DNA of 64,000 nt. Source: UBA8752 sp002336475. Its GTDB lineage: Bacteria; Bacteroidota; Bacteroidia; Flavobacteriales_D; Sanyastnellaceae. The stretch is taken from contig OX044365.1 of the NCBI GenBank assembly GCA_943846755.1, forward strand, positions 1,178,001 through 1,242,000, read 5' to 3'. Made by a program: the position numbers and the translations under genes. This document shows positions 43,647-52,584 of this stretch, piece after piece (position 1 is the stretch's first letter; each line of letters starts with the position of its first letter). The notes under the pieces were generated by a model that had not been told where the DNA came from, made no database searches, and was given only the letters and a program-made list of their open reading frames with translations.

Positions 43647-45203
43647 ATGCCCGTCAACACTGTATTCAGTTGGTTCATCCGAAAGCGCCTTCACCAAATC
43701 GCGTTGTTCAAGAAGTACCCGAAAGAAGTTCAGGAAGAAGTGTTTCGGGACCACATCGCCGCTGTGTCGCAGACGCGGTTCGGCGCGGAACACGGGGTGA
43801 CGGCACAGATGGATTTAAACGCTTACCGGCAAAGCGTCCCCTTGCGGGACTACAACGGGCTGAAGCCATGGCTGGAAGCGGCGCGAAATGGCGAGCCCGA
43901 TGTCATGTGGCCGGGAGCCGTGAAGTGGAATGCAAAGTCCTCCGGAACCACAACGGACCGCAGCAAATTCATTCCCGTCACCGAAGACGCATTGGAAAAA
44001 TGCCACTACAAAGGCGGCAAAGACCTGCTGGCCATGTACGTCGACGCCGTTCCCAAAGCACGTCTTTATGGGGGGCGACACCTCATTGTGGGGGGCACAG
44101 GCCGCGCTGAAGAGGCCGACAACGGGGTCCTTACTGGCGACTTGAGCGCCATTATCATCAACAACCTTCCCTGGTGGTGTGAGTTTCGCAGAACCCCTGC
44201 ACGGTCCATCGCACTTCTGGCTTCTTGGGAGGAGAAGATTGAGCGCATGGCCGAGACGACCATTGCTCAAGACGTGCGCATCATCGCAGGTGTGCCCAGC
44301 TGGACGCAGGTGTTGTTGGAGCGCATCCTGGAACGCACAGGCAAGTCTCATTTGGGCGAGGTGTGGCCGCATTTGCAACTCTACATGCACGGTGGGGTCT
44401 CTTTTGAGCCCTACCGGCATGCTTTTGACCGGATCATGCCTGAGGGGATTCATTACATCGAAACCTACAATGCCAGCGAAGGGTTTTTTGGAATCCAAGA
44501 CCGGCTGGGAGCCGATGACATGCTGCTCATGCTCGATTATGGTATCCATTATGAATTCATCCCCTTTGCACCAGGAGACGACATTCTGGCCAACCCTCAT
44601 GCAGAGACGTTGGGCTTGGACGCCGTGGAACTTCAACGGGATTATGCACTTGTGGTGTCTACCAATGGCGGGCTGCACCGATACCTGATGGGAGACCTGG
44701 TCAGGTTCACTTCCTTGACTCCTTTTCGGATTCACGTGAGTGGAAGGACCCAGTCCTTTCTCAACCTCGCAGGTGAGGAATTGATGGTGGGCGATGCCAA
44801 TGCCGCATTGGCCCATGCCAGCCGCCAATTTGGCATGGAAATCCGCGACTGGACGGCTTGCGCGCGCCCGGGAGAGAATGGAGCATTGGGGCGGCACCAC
44901 TGGGTGATCGAGCCTGGGAAAGGAACCACAACTGTGCCCAATGCGGCCCTTTTTACTGCGGCATTGGACAGCCAACTGCGTGTCCTCAACTCTGACTATG
45001 ATGCCAAGCGCACCGGCAACCTGGTCCTTGATCTTCCACTGGTTGAGTGGGCTTCAACAGGGACGTTCGAAAACCTGTTGAAACAGAAAGGAAAACTGGG
45101 CGGGCAGCACAAGGTTCCGCGCCTGTCCATGACTCCACGGTGGGTTGAGGAGGTTTCATCCATGCAAATTGGCACAACAGAGGTGCCTGCGGCGCATCGC
45201 TAA
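43647..45203 (+). CDS. GH3-family acyl-acid amido synthetase-like protein
   Basis: The 518-residue protein belongs to the GH3 adenylating family: N-terminal Lys/Arg-rich helix, ATP-binding KSSGTTTDRSKFIPVT near residue 100, GVPSWTQVLLERIL, and YNASEGFFGIQ near residue 280, with a C-terminal LMVGDANAALAHASRQF. Plant GH3 enzymes conjugate amino acids to acyl acids such as auxin; bacterial substrates are mostly unknown. It lies between an unknown small gene (5-base gap) and a deoxynucleoside kinase (50-base gap). Confidence 0.9.
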   Translation: MPVNTVFSWFIRKRLHQIALFKKYPKEVQEEVFRDHIAAVSQTRFGAEHGVTAQMDLNAYRQSVPLRDYNGLKPWLEAARNGEPDVMWPGAVKWNAKSSGTTTDRSKFIPVTEDALEKCHYKGGKDLLAMYVDAVPKARLYGGRHLIVGGTGRAEEADNGVLTGDLSAIIINNLPWWCEFRRTPARSIALLASWEEKIERMAETTIAQDVRIIAGVPSWTQVLLERILERTGKSHLGEVWPHLQLYMHGGVSFEPYRHAFDRIMPEGIHYIETYNASEGFFGIQDRLGADDMLLMLDYGIHYEFIPFAPGDDILANPHAETLGLDAVELQRDYALVVSTNGGLHRYLMGDLVRFTSLTPFRIHVSGRTQSFLNLAGEELMVGDANAALAHASRQFGMEIRDWTACARPGENGALGRHHWVIEPGKGTTTVPNAALFTAALDSQLRVLNSDYDAKRTGNLVLDLPLVEWASTGTFENLLKQKGKLGGQHKVPRLSMTPRWVEEVSSMQIGTTEVPAAHR

Positions 45204-45253
45204 TTGTGGGAAGCCTTGGCTCCCCCTACCTTTCCCCTCCCAAACGCACGAAC

Positions 45254-45868
45254 ATGCACCTCGCGATCGCAGGCAACATTGGCTCCGGCAAAACGACCCT
45301 CACCAGGCTCCTCGCTCAGCACTATAAGATTACTCCGCACTATGAAAGCGTGGATGACAATCCATACCTGAACGATTTCTACAAGGACATGCAGCGGTGG
45401 TCGTTCAACCTCCAGATTCACTTCCTGACGTCGCGCTTCGGGCAGCTGCACGCCTTGAAGTCCAGTGGACACGACATGGTACAGGACCGGACCATTTACG
45501 AGGATGCTTACATCTTCGCACCAAACCTCCAGTCGATGGGCCTCATGACCTCCAGGGACCACGAGAACTTTCTCAAGTTGTTCGAGCTCATGGAGAACTT
45601 CGTGACCCCACCCGATCTGCTGATTTATTTGCGCAGTAGCGTCGGAAACCTGGTGGAGAAAATCCAAAAACGGGGACGAGAGTACGAAGAGTCCATTCGT
45701 CTGGACTACCTGAACCGGCTCAATGAGCGCTACGAAGCCTGGATTTCTACCTACACCAAAGGCAAGGTGCTTGTGATCAATGTGGACCACATGGATTTTG
45801 AGAAGAACCCTGAGGAGTTGGGGGAGATCATCACCAAGATCGATGCCGAATTGAACGGATTGTTCTAA
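45254..45868 (+). CDS. Deoxynucleoside kinase (copy 2)
   Basis: The 204-residue kinase has P-loop IAGNIGSGKTTLTR, then YESVDDNPYLNDFYKDMQRW, QDRTIYEDAYIF (substrate base and DR motif) and a lid-like RGREYEESIRLDYLNRLNERY. It belongs to the deoxyadenosine/deoxycytidine kinase family for nucleoside salvage. It is a diverged paralogue of the protein at 32633-33277 and keeps the classical EDR-like motif better. ATG 45254 gives the family start. A bidirectional terminator follows. Confidence 0.93.
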   Translation: MHLAIAGNIGSGKTTLTRLLAQHYKITPHYESVDDNPYLNDFYKDMQRWSFNLQIHFLTSRFGQLHALKSSGHDMVQDRTIYEDAYIFAPNLQSMGLMTSRDHENFLKLFELMENFVTPPDLLIYLRSSVGNLVEKIQKRGREYEESIRLDYLNRLNERYEAWISTYTKGKVLVINVDHMDFEKNPEELGEIITKIDAELNGLF

Positions 45869-45889
45869 TATTCTGAGCCAACATCCTTC

Positions 45890-45924
45890 AACGAAAAACG
45901 GCCCTCAAGGGGCCGTTTTTCGTT
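45890..45924. terminator. Bidirectional intrinsic terminator
   Basis: AACGAAAAACGGCC(C) pairs with GGCCGTTTTTCGTT around a short TCAAGG loop. It lies between the convergent kinase (plus) and YceI (minus) genes, with T-rich arms in both directions. Confidence 0.88.
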
Positions 45925-45947
45925 CAGAGATACCGTACAAGTTGAAC

Positions 45948-46802
45948 TCAGTTGCTTTTTCTGAGGTCGACGTCTTCAACCAAAGCGATTTGGAGGGACA
46001 CTTCGTCTGCAATCAAATCGTCACCCAGGTTGTCAAAAAATGAACCACTGCCATACCGGACATCGAAATCCGCACGGTTGAAGGTCATGTCCACCGTTGC
46101 TACCACAGGGTCTGACGAGCCAAAGGAGAGGTTTCCAGAAACGGGCTTGCTGATGCCCTTGATGTTGAGTTTTCCATCAAACACAAGGCCACCACGGCCA
46201 TCGGTTCTTCCCGATTCGAAGCTGAAGGCTGCCGTTGGGTGGTTCTTTACGTCAAAGAAGTCATCGCTTCTGAGGTGATCGGTGAGGTTGCGTGCGGCCA
46301 ATCCCTCTTGAGAGGTTGACTTCATGCCGTTCATCTCAATGACCACGTTGCCAGAAACCAGCTGTCCGTCTTGAATGGAGATGGTGCAGATGCGAATGGG
46401 AACCGTTCCCATTTCTGTCATGCCCAGCTTCTCGCCTTTCCACTGCACTATGGTGGCTTTGGGGTTCATGGTGTACTGACCATCACCCGGCATCTTGTCA
46501 ATGGCGCTCACACCAATGACCTCTGAAGTGCCACATTTGCGCAACGCCTCCAAGAAGGAAACATCCCGCTTTGACTCTCTGCAGTACCTCAGTTGTCCGC
46601 GACTCAGACCTTTCTCAAAACAGGTGCAGGGGTCTTCAACCACCACAGCCTTCACCTCGACACCGTCGGTATTCTCAGTTGAACCAGCGGCTTCGTTTGA
46701 AGACGCTGGATCGGATTGCCCCTCATCAGAGGAACAACCGATGAGCAGCGCCGCAAAACAGACAGCGGTCAAGGCCGCATTCAGGAAGCTGCCCCCCTTC
46801 AT
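45948..46802 (-). CDS. Lipoprotein with YceI domain and cysteine-containing N-terminal region
   Basis: The 284-residue product is a lipoprotein (AALLIGCSS, Cys23). After an acidic linker there is a small segment with cysteines (DPCTCFEKGLSRGQLRYC, RKCGTSE). From about residue 105 comes a YceI-like lipocalin domain: NPKATIVQWKGEKLG, RNLTDHLRSDDFFDVKNHPTAAF in parts, and FNRADFDVRYGSGSFF. YceI proteins bind isoprenoid-type lipids such as quinones. The start overlaps the pyrophosphatase stop by four bases, suggesting cotranslation. A quinone link is inference only. Confidence 0.88.
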   Translation of the reverse strand: MKGGSFLNAALTAVCFAALLIGCSSDEGQSDPASSNEAAGSTENTDGVEVKAVVVEDPCTCFEKGLSRGQLRYCRESKRDVSFLEALRKCGTSEVIGVSAIDKMPGDGQYTMNPKATIVQWKGEKLGMTEMGTVPIRICTISIQDGQLVSGNVVIEMNGMKSTSQEGLAARNLTDHLRSDDFFDVKNHPTAAFSFESGRTDGRGGLVFDGKLNIKGISKPVSGNLSFGSSDPVVATVDMTFNRADFDVRYGSGSFFDNLGDDLIADEVSLQIALVEDVDLRKSN

Positions 46803-49063
46803 GCGTCCTCGAGTGAGGTAACCGCTGCGACAGGCGCCTCGGATTGCACGGGAGCTTCAATAGAACCATGGTCGTGGCCTTCATGGTCATCGACGCCATG
46901 ACCACCCAAGATGGGGGCGATCACGAGCCCTATCAAGCAGGTCAACTTGATGAGAATGTTCATGGACGGCCCTGAGGTATCCTTGAAGGGATCGCCCACA
47001 GTATCGCCTGTTACAGCCGCCTTGTGGGCTTCGCTGCCCTTGAAGGTCATTTCACCGTCGATTTCAACACCAGCCTCGAAGGACTTCTTGGCATTGTCCC
47101 AAGCTCCACCAGCATTGTTCTGGAAAATCGCCCAAAGCACACCACTCACAGTGACACCCGCCATGTAGCCTCCGAGGGTCTCTGCCGCCCAAGCTGGGTC
47201 AGCACCGAACAACAGTGGCACGAGGCCAATGATGAGCGGGAACGCAATGGTCATGGCACCAGGGAGCATCATCTCCTTCAAGGCAGCTTGTGTAGAGATG
47301 TCCACACACTTGCCGTATTCAGGTGTACCTGTGCCCTCGAGAATACCGGGGATTTCTTTGAACTGCCGGCGCACCTCTTGCACCATTTCCATGGCGGCCT
47401 TTCCTACTGAGTTCATCGCGAGTGCAGAGAAGACCACAGGGATCATGCCACCAATGAACAATGCAGCCAGGACATTGGCCTTGAAGATGTTGATGCCGTC
47501 GATGCCTGTGAACTCCACATAGGCAGCAAACAGGGCCAATGCGGTCAAAGCAGCTGACGCGATGGCGAAACCTTTACCGATGGCGGCTGTGGTGTTGCCC
47601 ACACTGTCGAGGATGTCTGTGCGCTCGCGCACTTCCTCAGGCAACTCACTCATCTCAGCGATGCCCCCTGCATTGTCTGCAATGGGACCGAAGGCGTCAA
47701 TGGCGAGCTGCATGGCCGTTGTGGCCATCATGGAGCATGCCGCAATGGCGACACCATAGAAGCCGGCAAACTCATAAGCGATGTAAATCGCAGAAGCAAA
47801 CAACAGGATGGGTCCAAAAGTGGAAATCATGCCTGTCGCCAAACCTGCGATGATGTTGGTGGCGGCTCCCGTAGAGGACTTCTGTACGATGCCAAGCACA
47901 GGCTTCTTGCCGAGGCCCGTGTAGTATTCCGTCATGTAAGAAATGGCCGCCCCCACAACGAGGCCGACGATCACCGCATAGAAAACGTTGATGCTCCCAA
48001 AGGTGCGGTCAGCTTCACCGAAGAACGCCATGGTGAGCGTGTCCGGGAGCATGTTTTTAATCAGGAAATAACATGCGATGGCGGTCAAAACGATGGACCC
48101 CCAGTTGCCCCGGTTCAATGCCGCTTGCACCTCAGACTCCTTGGCCCCATCCTTCACATTGATGACCCAAGACCCTATGATCGAGAAAATGATGCCGAGG
48201 GCAGAAATGAGCAAAGGCAACACAATGGTCGACATGCCACCGTAGTTGTCGGTGATGTCCCCTCCCATGTCCTTGATCACATAGTTGCCGAGCACCATGG
48301 CTGCGAGCACTGTTGCCACGTAAGAACCGAAAAGGTCTGCGCCCATTCCGGCCACGTCTCCTACATTGTCTCCTACGTTGTCTGCAATGGTGGCGGGGTT
48401 CCGTGGGTCATCCTCTGGGATGCCAGCCTCGACTTTACCAACGAGGTCAGCACCAACGTCAGCGGCCTTGGTGTAGATGCCTCCACCGACTCGGGCGAAG
48501 AGGGCAATAGATTCCGCACCCAAGGAGAATCCTGCAAGGGCTTCCAAGATCATGGTCATCTTCTCTACTCCTGCCCATTCGCCACCGGCGAACATGTTCA
48601 GCAGAACGATAAAGAGCACACTCAATCCGAAGACCGCAAGACCCGCTACTCCGAGACCCATGACCATGCCTCCACGGAAGGAGACCTTGAGGGCTTCAGC
48701 CAAGCTCGTCCGGGCGGCCTGCGTGGTGCGCACATTGGCCTGCGTTGCGATGCGCATACCAATGTTGCCTGCAAGGGCGGAGAAAACCGCTCCAATCACA
48801 AAGGCCACGACGATAAACCAGTGGGTCGTGGGTACCATCATGGATACCACCCCGAGCAGTGCACCTGCGACCACCACGAAAATGGCGAGGATGCGGTACT
48901 CGGCACTCAAGAATGCAAGGGCGCCCTCGTGGATGTGCTGGGCGATTTCGGCCATACGTGGTTCTCCAGTGCTCTGGGCTTTGACCCAGCGGGACTGAAC
49001 AAACATGTAAATGAGGCCAACGATGGCCAGGGCGGGCACGAGATAGAGGATCGTGTCTAGCAT
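46799..49063 (-). CDS. hppA: K+-dependent membrane-bound pyrophosphatase
   Basis: The 754-residue integral protein with about 16 helices couples PPi hydrolysis to H+ or Na+ pumping. The substrate-binding signature DVGADLVGKVEAGIPEDDP and NVGDNVGDVAGMGADLF are intact, as is the second acidic loop DNAGGIAEMSELP. The GNTTAA motif has Ala where K+-independent enzymes have Lys, so it is K+-dependent. Which ion it pumps cannot be settled from what I can see. It follows pdhB and precedes the YceI gene on the same strand; a palindrome lies in its leader. Confidence 0.95.
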   Translation of the reverse strand: MLDTILYLVPALAIVGLIYMFVQSRWVKAQSTGEPRMAEIAQHIHEGALAFLSAEYRILAIFVVVAGALLGVVSMMVPTTHWFIVVAFVIGAVFSALAGNIGMRIATQANVRTTQAARTSLAEALKVSFRGGMVMGLGVAGLAVFGLSVLFIVLLNMFAGGEWAGVEKMTMILEALAGFSLGAESIALFARVGGGIYTKAADVGADLVGKVEAGIPEDDPRNPATIADNVGDNVGDVAGMGADLFGSYVATVLAAMVLGNYVIKDMGGDITDNYGGMSTIVLPLLISALGIIFSIIGSWVINVKDGAKESEVQAALNRGNWGSIVLTAIACYFLIKNMLPDTLTMAFFGEADRTFGSINVFYAVIVGLVVGAAISYMTEYYTGLGKKPVLGIVQKSSTGAATNIIAGLATGMISTFGPILLFASAIYIAYEFAGFYGVAIAACSMMATTAMQLAIDAFGPIADNAGGIAEMSELPEEVRERTDILDSVGNTTAAIGKGFAIASAALTALALFAAYVEFTGIDGINIFKANVLAALFIGGMIPVVFSALAMNSVGKAAMEMVQEVRRQFKEIPGILEGTGTPEYGKCVDISTQAALKEMMLPGAMTIAFPLIIGLVPLLFGADPAWAAETLGGYMAGVTVSGVLWAIFQNNAGGAWDNAKKSFEAGVEIDGEMTFKGSEAHKAAVTGDTVGDPFKDTSGPSMNILIKLTCLIGLVIAPILGGHGVDDHEGHDHGSIEAPVQSEAPVAAVTSLEDA

Positions 49064-49065
49064 GT

Positions 49066-49092
49066 AAAAAAATTGATACCGAATTTTCGGTA
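49066..49092 (-). terminator. Hairpin plus T-run between pdhB and hppA
   Basis: On the minus strand TACCGAA-AA-TTCGGTA is a perfect 16-base palindrome followed by TCAATTTTTTT just before the hppA ATG. It looks like a weak terminator or leader hairpin. TATCTTCG (49120-49113), one mismatch from TAnnTTTG, lies upstream and could start hppA transcription. Confidence 0.4.
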
Positions 49093-49129
49093 GGTTGTGG
49101 TGTTTCGGAGCGCGAAGATAAGTTGATTC

Positions 49130-50110
49130 TTACGCCACGTAGTTGACTTCCTTGACGGTACGAACAATGTCTGCGACCTGCGGAAGGGCCTCCTCAATCA
49201 AAGAAGTTGAGAAAGCAAAGGGGGTATCCGATTGGCAAATGCGGCGAATAGGCGCATCGAGGTAATCAAAAGCATGGCGCTGTATGCGATAGCTCACTTC
49301 TGAGGCGATGGACGCCACAGGAAAGCTCTCCTCTACAATCACCAGGCGGCCTGTTTTCTTGACGCTTTCGACGATGGTGTCGAGGTCGAGCGGTCGGATC
49401 GTCCGGAGGTCAATGATTTCCACCTCGATGCCCTCTTTTACGAGTTCGTCCGCAGCTTCGTGAACCGTCTTCAGAATCTTGCCGAAACTGACGATGGTGC
49501 AATCTGTTCCAGCCCTGCGCACATTGGCCTTGCCGATGGGCACGAGGAATTCCCCTTCTGGAATCTCTCCTTTGTCACCGTACATTTTTTCAGACTCCAT
49601 CACGAGCACTGGGTCGTCTTCGCGGATGGCCGCTTTGAGCAATCCTTTGGCCTCGTAAGGGGTAAAAGGCGTCACCACTTTCAAACCGGGCATGCTGGCG
49701 TAAAGGCTCTCGTAACTCTGGCTGTGTGTCGCAGCCAATTGTCCAGCCGGACCATTTGGACCGCGGAACACCATGGGACAGCTGAATTGACCACCGCTCA
49801 TCTGCAGCATTTTGCTGGCGTGGTTGATGATTTGGTCACTGGCCAAAACGGCAAAATTCCAAGTCATGAATTCGACGATGGGACGCAAACCATTCATGGC
49901 TGCTCCTACCGCAATGGCACTGAAGCCAAGCTCACTGATCGGCGTATCGATAACACGCTCAGGGCCGAATTCGTCGAGCATCCCCTTGGATGCTTTGTAG
50001 GCGCCGTTGTATTCGGCCACTTCTTCGCCAAGCAGGAAAACGCGGTCGTCTCGCCGCATTTCTTCGCTCATGGCCTCACACACCGCTTCACGAAATTGGA
50101 TGGTACGCAT
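49130..50110 (-). CDS. pdhB: Pyruvate dehydrogenase E1 component subunit beta
   Basis: The 326-residue protein is the beta subunit of ThDP-dependent 2-oxoacid dehydrogenase E1: FREAVCEAMSEEMRRDDRVFLLGEEV, PISELGFSAIAVGAAMNGLRP, FRGPNGPAGQLAATHSQ and the C-terminal IVEESFPVASI region (quoted in parts). In Bacteroidota this form is the pyruvate enzyme. ATG 50110 (MRTIQFREAV) is the family start. The alpha subunit is not adjacent. Confidence 0.93.
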   Translation of the reverse strand: MRTIQFREAVCEAMSEEMRRDDRVFLLGEEVAEYNGAYKASKGMLDEFGPERVIDTPISELGFSAIAVGAAMNGLRPIVEFMTWNFAVLASDQIINHASKMLQMSGGQFSCPMVFRGPNGPAGQLAATHSQSYESLYASMPGLKVVTPFTPYEAKGLLKAAIREDDPVLVMESEKMYGDKGEIPEGEFLVPIGKANVRRAGTDCTIVSFGKILKTVHEAADELVKEGIEVEIIDLRTIRPLDLDTIVESVKKTGRLVIVEESFPVASIASEVSYRIQRHAFDYLDAPIRRICQSDTPFAFSTSLIEEALPQVADIVRTVKEVNYVA

Positions 50111-50137
50111 GATGGTCAGCTGTTTCTTTAAGGGCGG

Positions 50138-50145
50138 CAAAGTTA
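50138..50145 (-). promoter_or_regulatory. Candidate -7 box for pdhB
   Basis: On the minus strand TAACTTTG perfectly matches TAnnTTTG, 27 bases before the start codon, within the 143-base divergent region shared with etfB. No good -33 element was found, and no promoter match was found for etfB. Confidence 0.4.
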
Positions 50146-50253
50146 CGGCGCGAAATGCATGTATGTCCCCCCTTTCGGAATGGCAGTGGATCCGGGATTA
50201 ACTTCGCGGCCTCGAAGGACGATTTTTACTCCTTCACTTTTACAGTACAAGGC

Positions 50254-50994
50254 ATGGAATTTCTAGTCTGCATTAGCAAAGCCCCAGATACCACGACGCG
50301 CATCGCGTTTACCGACGGGGATACCCGTTTCAATGAAGAAGGGGTTCAATTCATCGTCAACCCTTATGACGAATGGTACGCACTGGTCAGGGCCCTCGAA
50401 ATCGTAGAAGCCCAAGGAGGTAAAGTCGTTATCGCTGCTGTGGGTGGCGCAGACTGCGATCCAATTCTGCGCAAAGCGTTGGCCATTGGAGCCCATGAGG
50501 CTGTGCGCATTGATGCGGAACCGCAAGATGCCATGCAGGTCGCTGCGGAAATTGCAGCCTATGCCAAAGGCCAGTCCTTTGATGCCATACTCTGTGGCAA
50601 GGAAACCATTGACCACAACAGCAGTGCTGTCCCCGCCATGATTGCCGAGCACCTTGATGTGCCCTGCATCGCCTTGGCGACATCGCTCGATTATGCCGAC
50701 GGCAAAGCGGTCATGACCCGGGAGACAGCACTGGGCATCGAGAAAATATCCGTGGGTGGCAGTTTTGTCTTGAGTGCCGCCAAAGGCATGGCAGAGCAGC
50801 GCATTCCCAACATGCGGGGAATCATGGCCGCCCGCACCAAGCCTTTACAAGTGGTGGCTGCCCAAGGTGCTGCTCCAGGCACCCGCATCGAACGTTTTGC
50901 CCTCCCTGACGAAAAGGCCGGTGTCAAATTGGTCGACGCAGAAAACCCTGCGGAACTCGTTCGCCTGCTCCGCGAGGAGGCCAAAGTCATCTGA
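50254..50994 (+). CDS. etfB: Electron transfer flavoprotein subunit beta
   Basis: The 246-residue subunit binds AMP and pairs with EtfA. It has MEFLVCISKAPDTTTRI, NPYDEWYALVRALEI, the conserved GKETIDHNSSAVPAMIAEHL loop, and the recognition-loop-type region near MTRETALGIEKI. It carries electrons from acyl-CoA dehydrogenases to the quinone pool. ATG 50254 is the family start, the longer frame being non-coding upstream. etfA follows after 20 bases. Confidence 0.96.
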   Translation: MEFLVCISKAPDTTTRIAFTDGDTRFNEEGVQFIVNPYDEWYALVRALEIVEAQGGKVVIAAVGGADCDPILRKALAIGAHEAVRIDAEPQDAMQVAAEIAAYAKGQSFDAILCGKETIDHNSSAVPAMIAEHLDVPCIALATSLDYADGKAVMTRETALGIEKISVGGSFVLSAAKGMAEQRIPNMRGIMAARTKPLQVVAAQGAAPGTRIERFALPDEKAGVKLVDAENPAELVRLLREEAKVI

Positions 50995-51014
50995 ATTCCG
51001 AAAGCGAAGAAATC

Positions 51015-51938
51015 ATGAAGTGTATTGCATTCATCCAAACAAAAGGAGGTCAAGCCACCAAGGCCAGCCTCGAAGCCGCTGGATTCGCCGCTGGAATTGG
51101 TGAAGCTGTAGCCGTGGTATCCGGTGACCTCGATGGAGATGGAGGACTGGGAAGCGTCGGCATCCAACGCGTGCTCCAAGGCGCCGGAGATTTGGACGAC
51201 AGCCAGCTCGGCCGCCTCGTTTCGGCAGCAGCCGAGCATGAAGGAGCTTCGTTGGTGGTCTGTGCTCAGGACCACCTTGGCAAGTCCATTGCTGGCCGCG
51301 TAGCGGTTCGCATGAATGCCGGGCTGATTGCGGGTGTTACCGTTGCCCCTGATGGCGACAACTACACCCGCAACGTCTTCAGCGGCAAAGCCACTGCGCA
51401 GGTCAAGGGCGCCACAGACAACCTGGTGATCACCACCACACCCAATGCCATTGGCATGCCAGCAGCTTCAGGTGCAACCGCATCCATCGAAGCCTTCGAC
51501 ACAGAGCTTGGCGAACGCAAAGTGGACATTCTTGAAGCAGCCTCTCCCAGCACTGGCGGCCGTGCGCCCCTGCCCGAGGCTGAGTTGGTCGTGTCGGCAG
51601 GCCGTGGCATGAAAGGCCCAGAAAACTGGGGCCTCATCGAGGACCTCGCCGATGCAGTTGGCGCCACAACAGCCTGCTCTCGACCAGTTTCAGACATTGG
51701 TTGGCGCCCTCACCATGAGCATGTTGGTCAAACCGGCATTGCCATTCGCCCCAACCTTTACATCGCCGTTGGCATTTCTGGCGCCATACAACACCTGGCA
51801 GGTGTGAACGGCTCTAAGGTGATTGTGGTGATCAATAAAGATCCTGAGGCGCCCTTCTTCAAGGCGGCAGATTATGGAATTGTCGGTGATGCATTTGATG
51901 TGGTGCCCAAATTAACGGAGGCGTTCAAAGCGCTCTGA
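51015..51938 (+). CDS. etfA: Electron transfer flavoprotein subunit alpha
   Basis: The 307-residue subunit holds the FAD. The C-terminal FAD-binding domain is intact: VVSAGRGMKGPENWGLIEDL, SRPVSDIGWRPHHEHVGQTG, YIAVGISGAIQHLAG and INKDPEAPFFKAADYGIVGD. The N-terminal domain is of normal length. It forms an operon with etfB and, from the context, likely feeds electrons from fatty acid oxidation to menaquinone made by the men cluster. Confidence 0.96.
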   Translation: MKCIAFIQTKGGQATKASLEAAGFAAGIGEAVAVVSGDLDGDGGLGSVGIQRVLQGAGDLDDSQLGRLVSAAAEHEGASLVVCAQDHLGKSIAGRVAVRMNAGLIAGVTVAPDGDNYTRNVFSGKATAQVKGATDNLVITTTPNAIGMPAASGATASIEAFDTELGERKVDILEAASPSTGGRAPLPEAELVVSAGRGMKGPENWGLIEDLADAVGATTACSRPVSDIGWRPHHEHVGQTGIAIRPNLYIAVGISGAIQHLAGVNGSKVIVVINKDPEAPFFKAADYGIVGDAFDVVPKLTEAFKAL

Positions 51939-51975
51939 ACGAATCGACTACCTTGACGGCGACCGCATTTTCATC

Positions 51976-52584
51976 ATGAACAAATCCCTGCTTTCGATAT
52001 TTGATATCAGGCCGAGTGGCGCCACTACAGGCGCTTATAATCTGGTGCTCGAAGAAGTGGAAGGCAAGCGCAAGCTGCCCATCGTGATCGGCATGCATGA
52101 GGCCCAATCCATCGCCATCAAGATGGAGAACATGACGCCAAGTCGGCCCTTGACCCACGACCTGTTCAACAGCCTGTGTAAGTCCTTTGACATTGAATTG
52201 AAGGAAGTGGTTATTTACGACCTGGTCGAGGGCATCTACTTTGCCCGGCTGGTCTGTGGCAATGGAAAAACGGATGAAACCATTGACGCCCGGACATCTG
52301 ATGCTGTAGCCCTGGCTGTGCGCTTTGGCTGCCCCATATACTGCATGGAAAAAGTGCTCAAGACTGCGGGCATTCCGCCGGAGGGAGAGGAGCAGGTCAA
52401 ACCCATGCCCGAGGAGAATCCCGATGACCCCTTTGGACTGGAAGAACCCGTTGATCCTGCAGAGAACTTCAGCGCTTTGAAAATGGAGGAGCTCAAAGAG
52501 CAATTGGACCGAGCGATTGAGGAGGAGGACTATGAGCGGGCGGGCAAACTGCGCGACGAAATCGAAAGCCGAAGCAACACATAA
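51976..52584 (+). CDS. Bifunctional nuclease-family (DUF151) protein with UVR motif
   Basis: The 202-residue protein has a BFN/DUF151 domain (residues 1-135: YNLVLEEVEGKRKLPIVIGMHEAQSI, TSDAVALAVRFGCPIY). An acidic linker and a C-terminal UVR motif follow (LKEQLDRAIEEEDYERAGKLRDEIE). DUF151 proteins in plants act as nucleases; the UVR motif mediates contacts as in UvrB and UvrC. The combination is common in Bacteroidota, with unknown cell role. The TAA overlaps the next ATG (TAATG). Confidence 0.9.
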   Translation: MNKSLLSIFDIRPSGATTGAYNLVLEEVEGKRKLPIVIGMHEAQSIAIKMENMTPSRPLTHDLFNSLCKSFDIELKEVVIYDLVEGIYFARLVCGNGKTDETIDARTSDAVALAVRFGCPIYCMEKVLKTAGIPPEGEEQVKPMPEENPDDPFGLEEPVDPAENFSALKMEELKEQLDRAIEEEDYERAGKLRDEIESRSNT

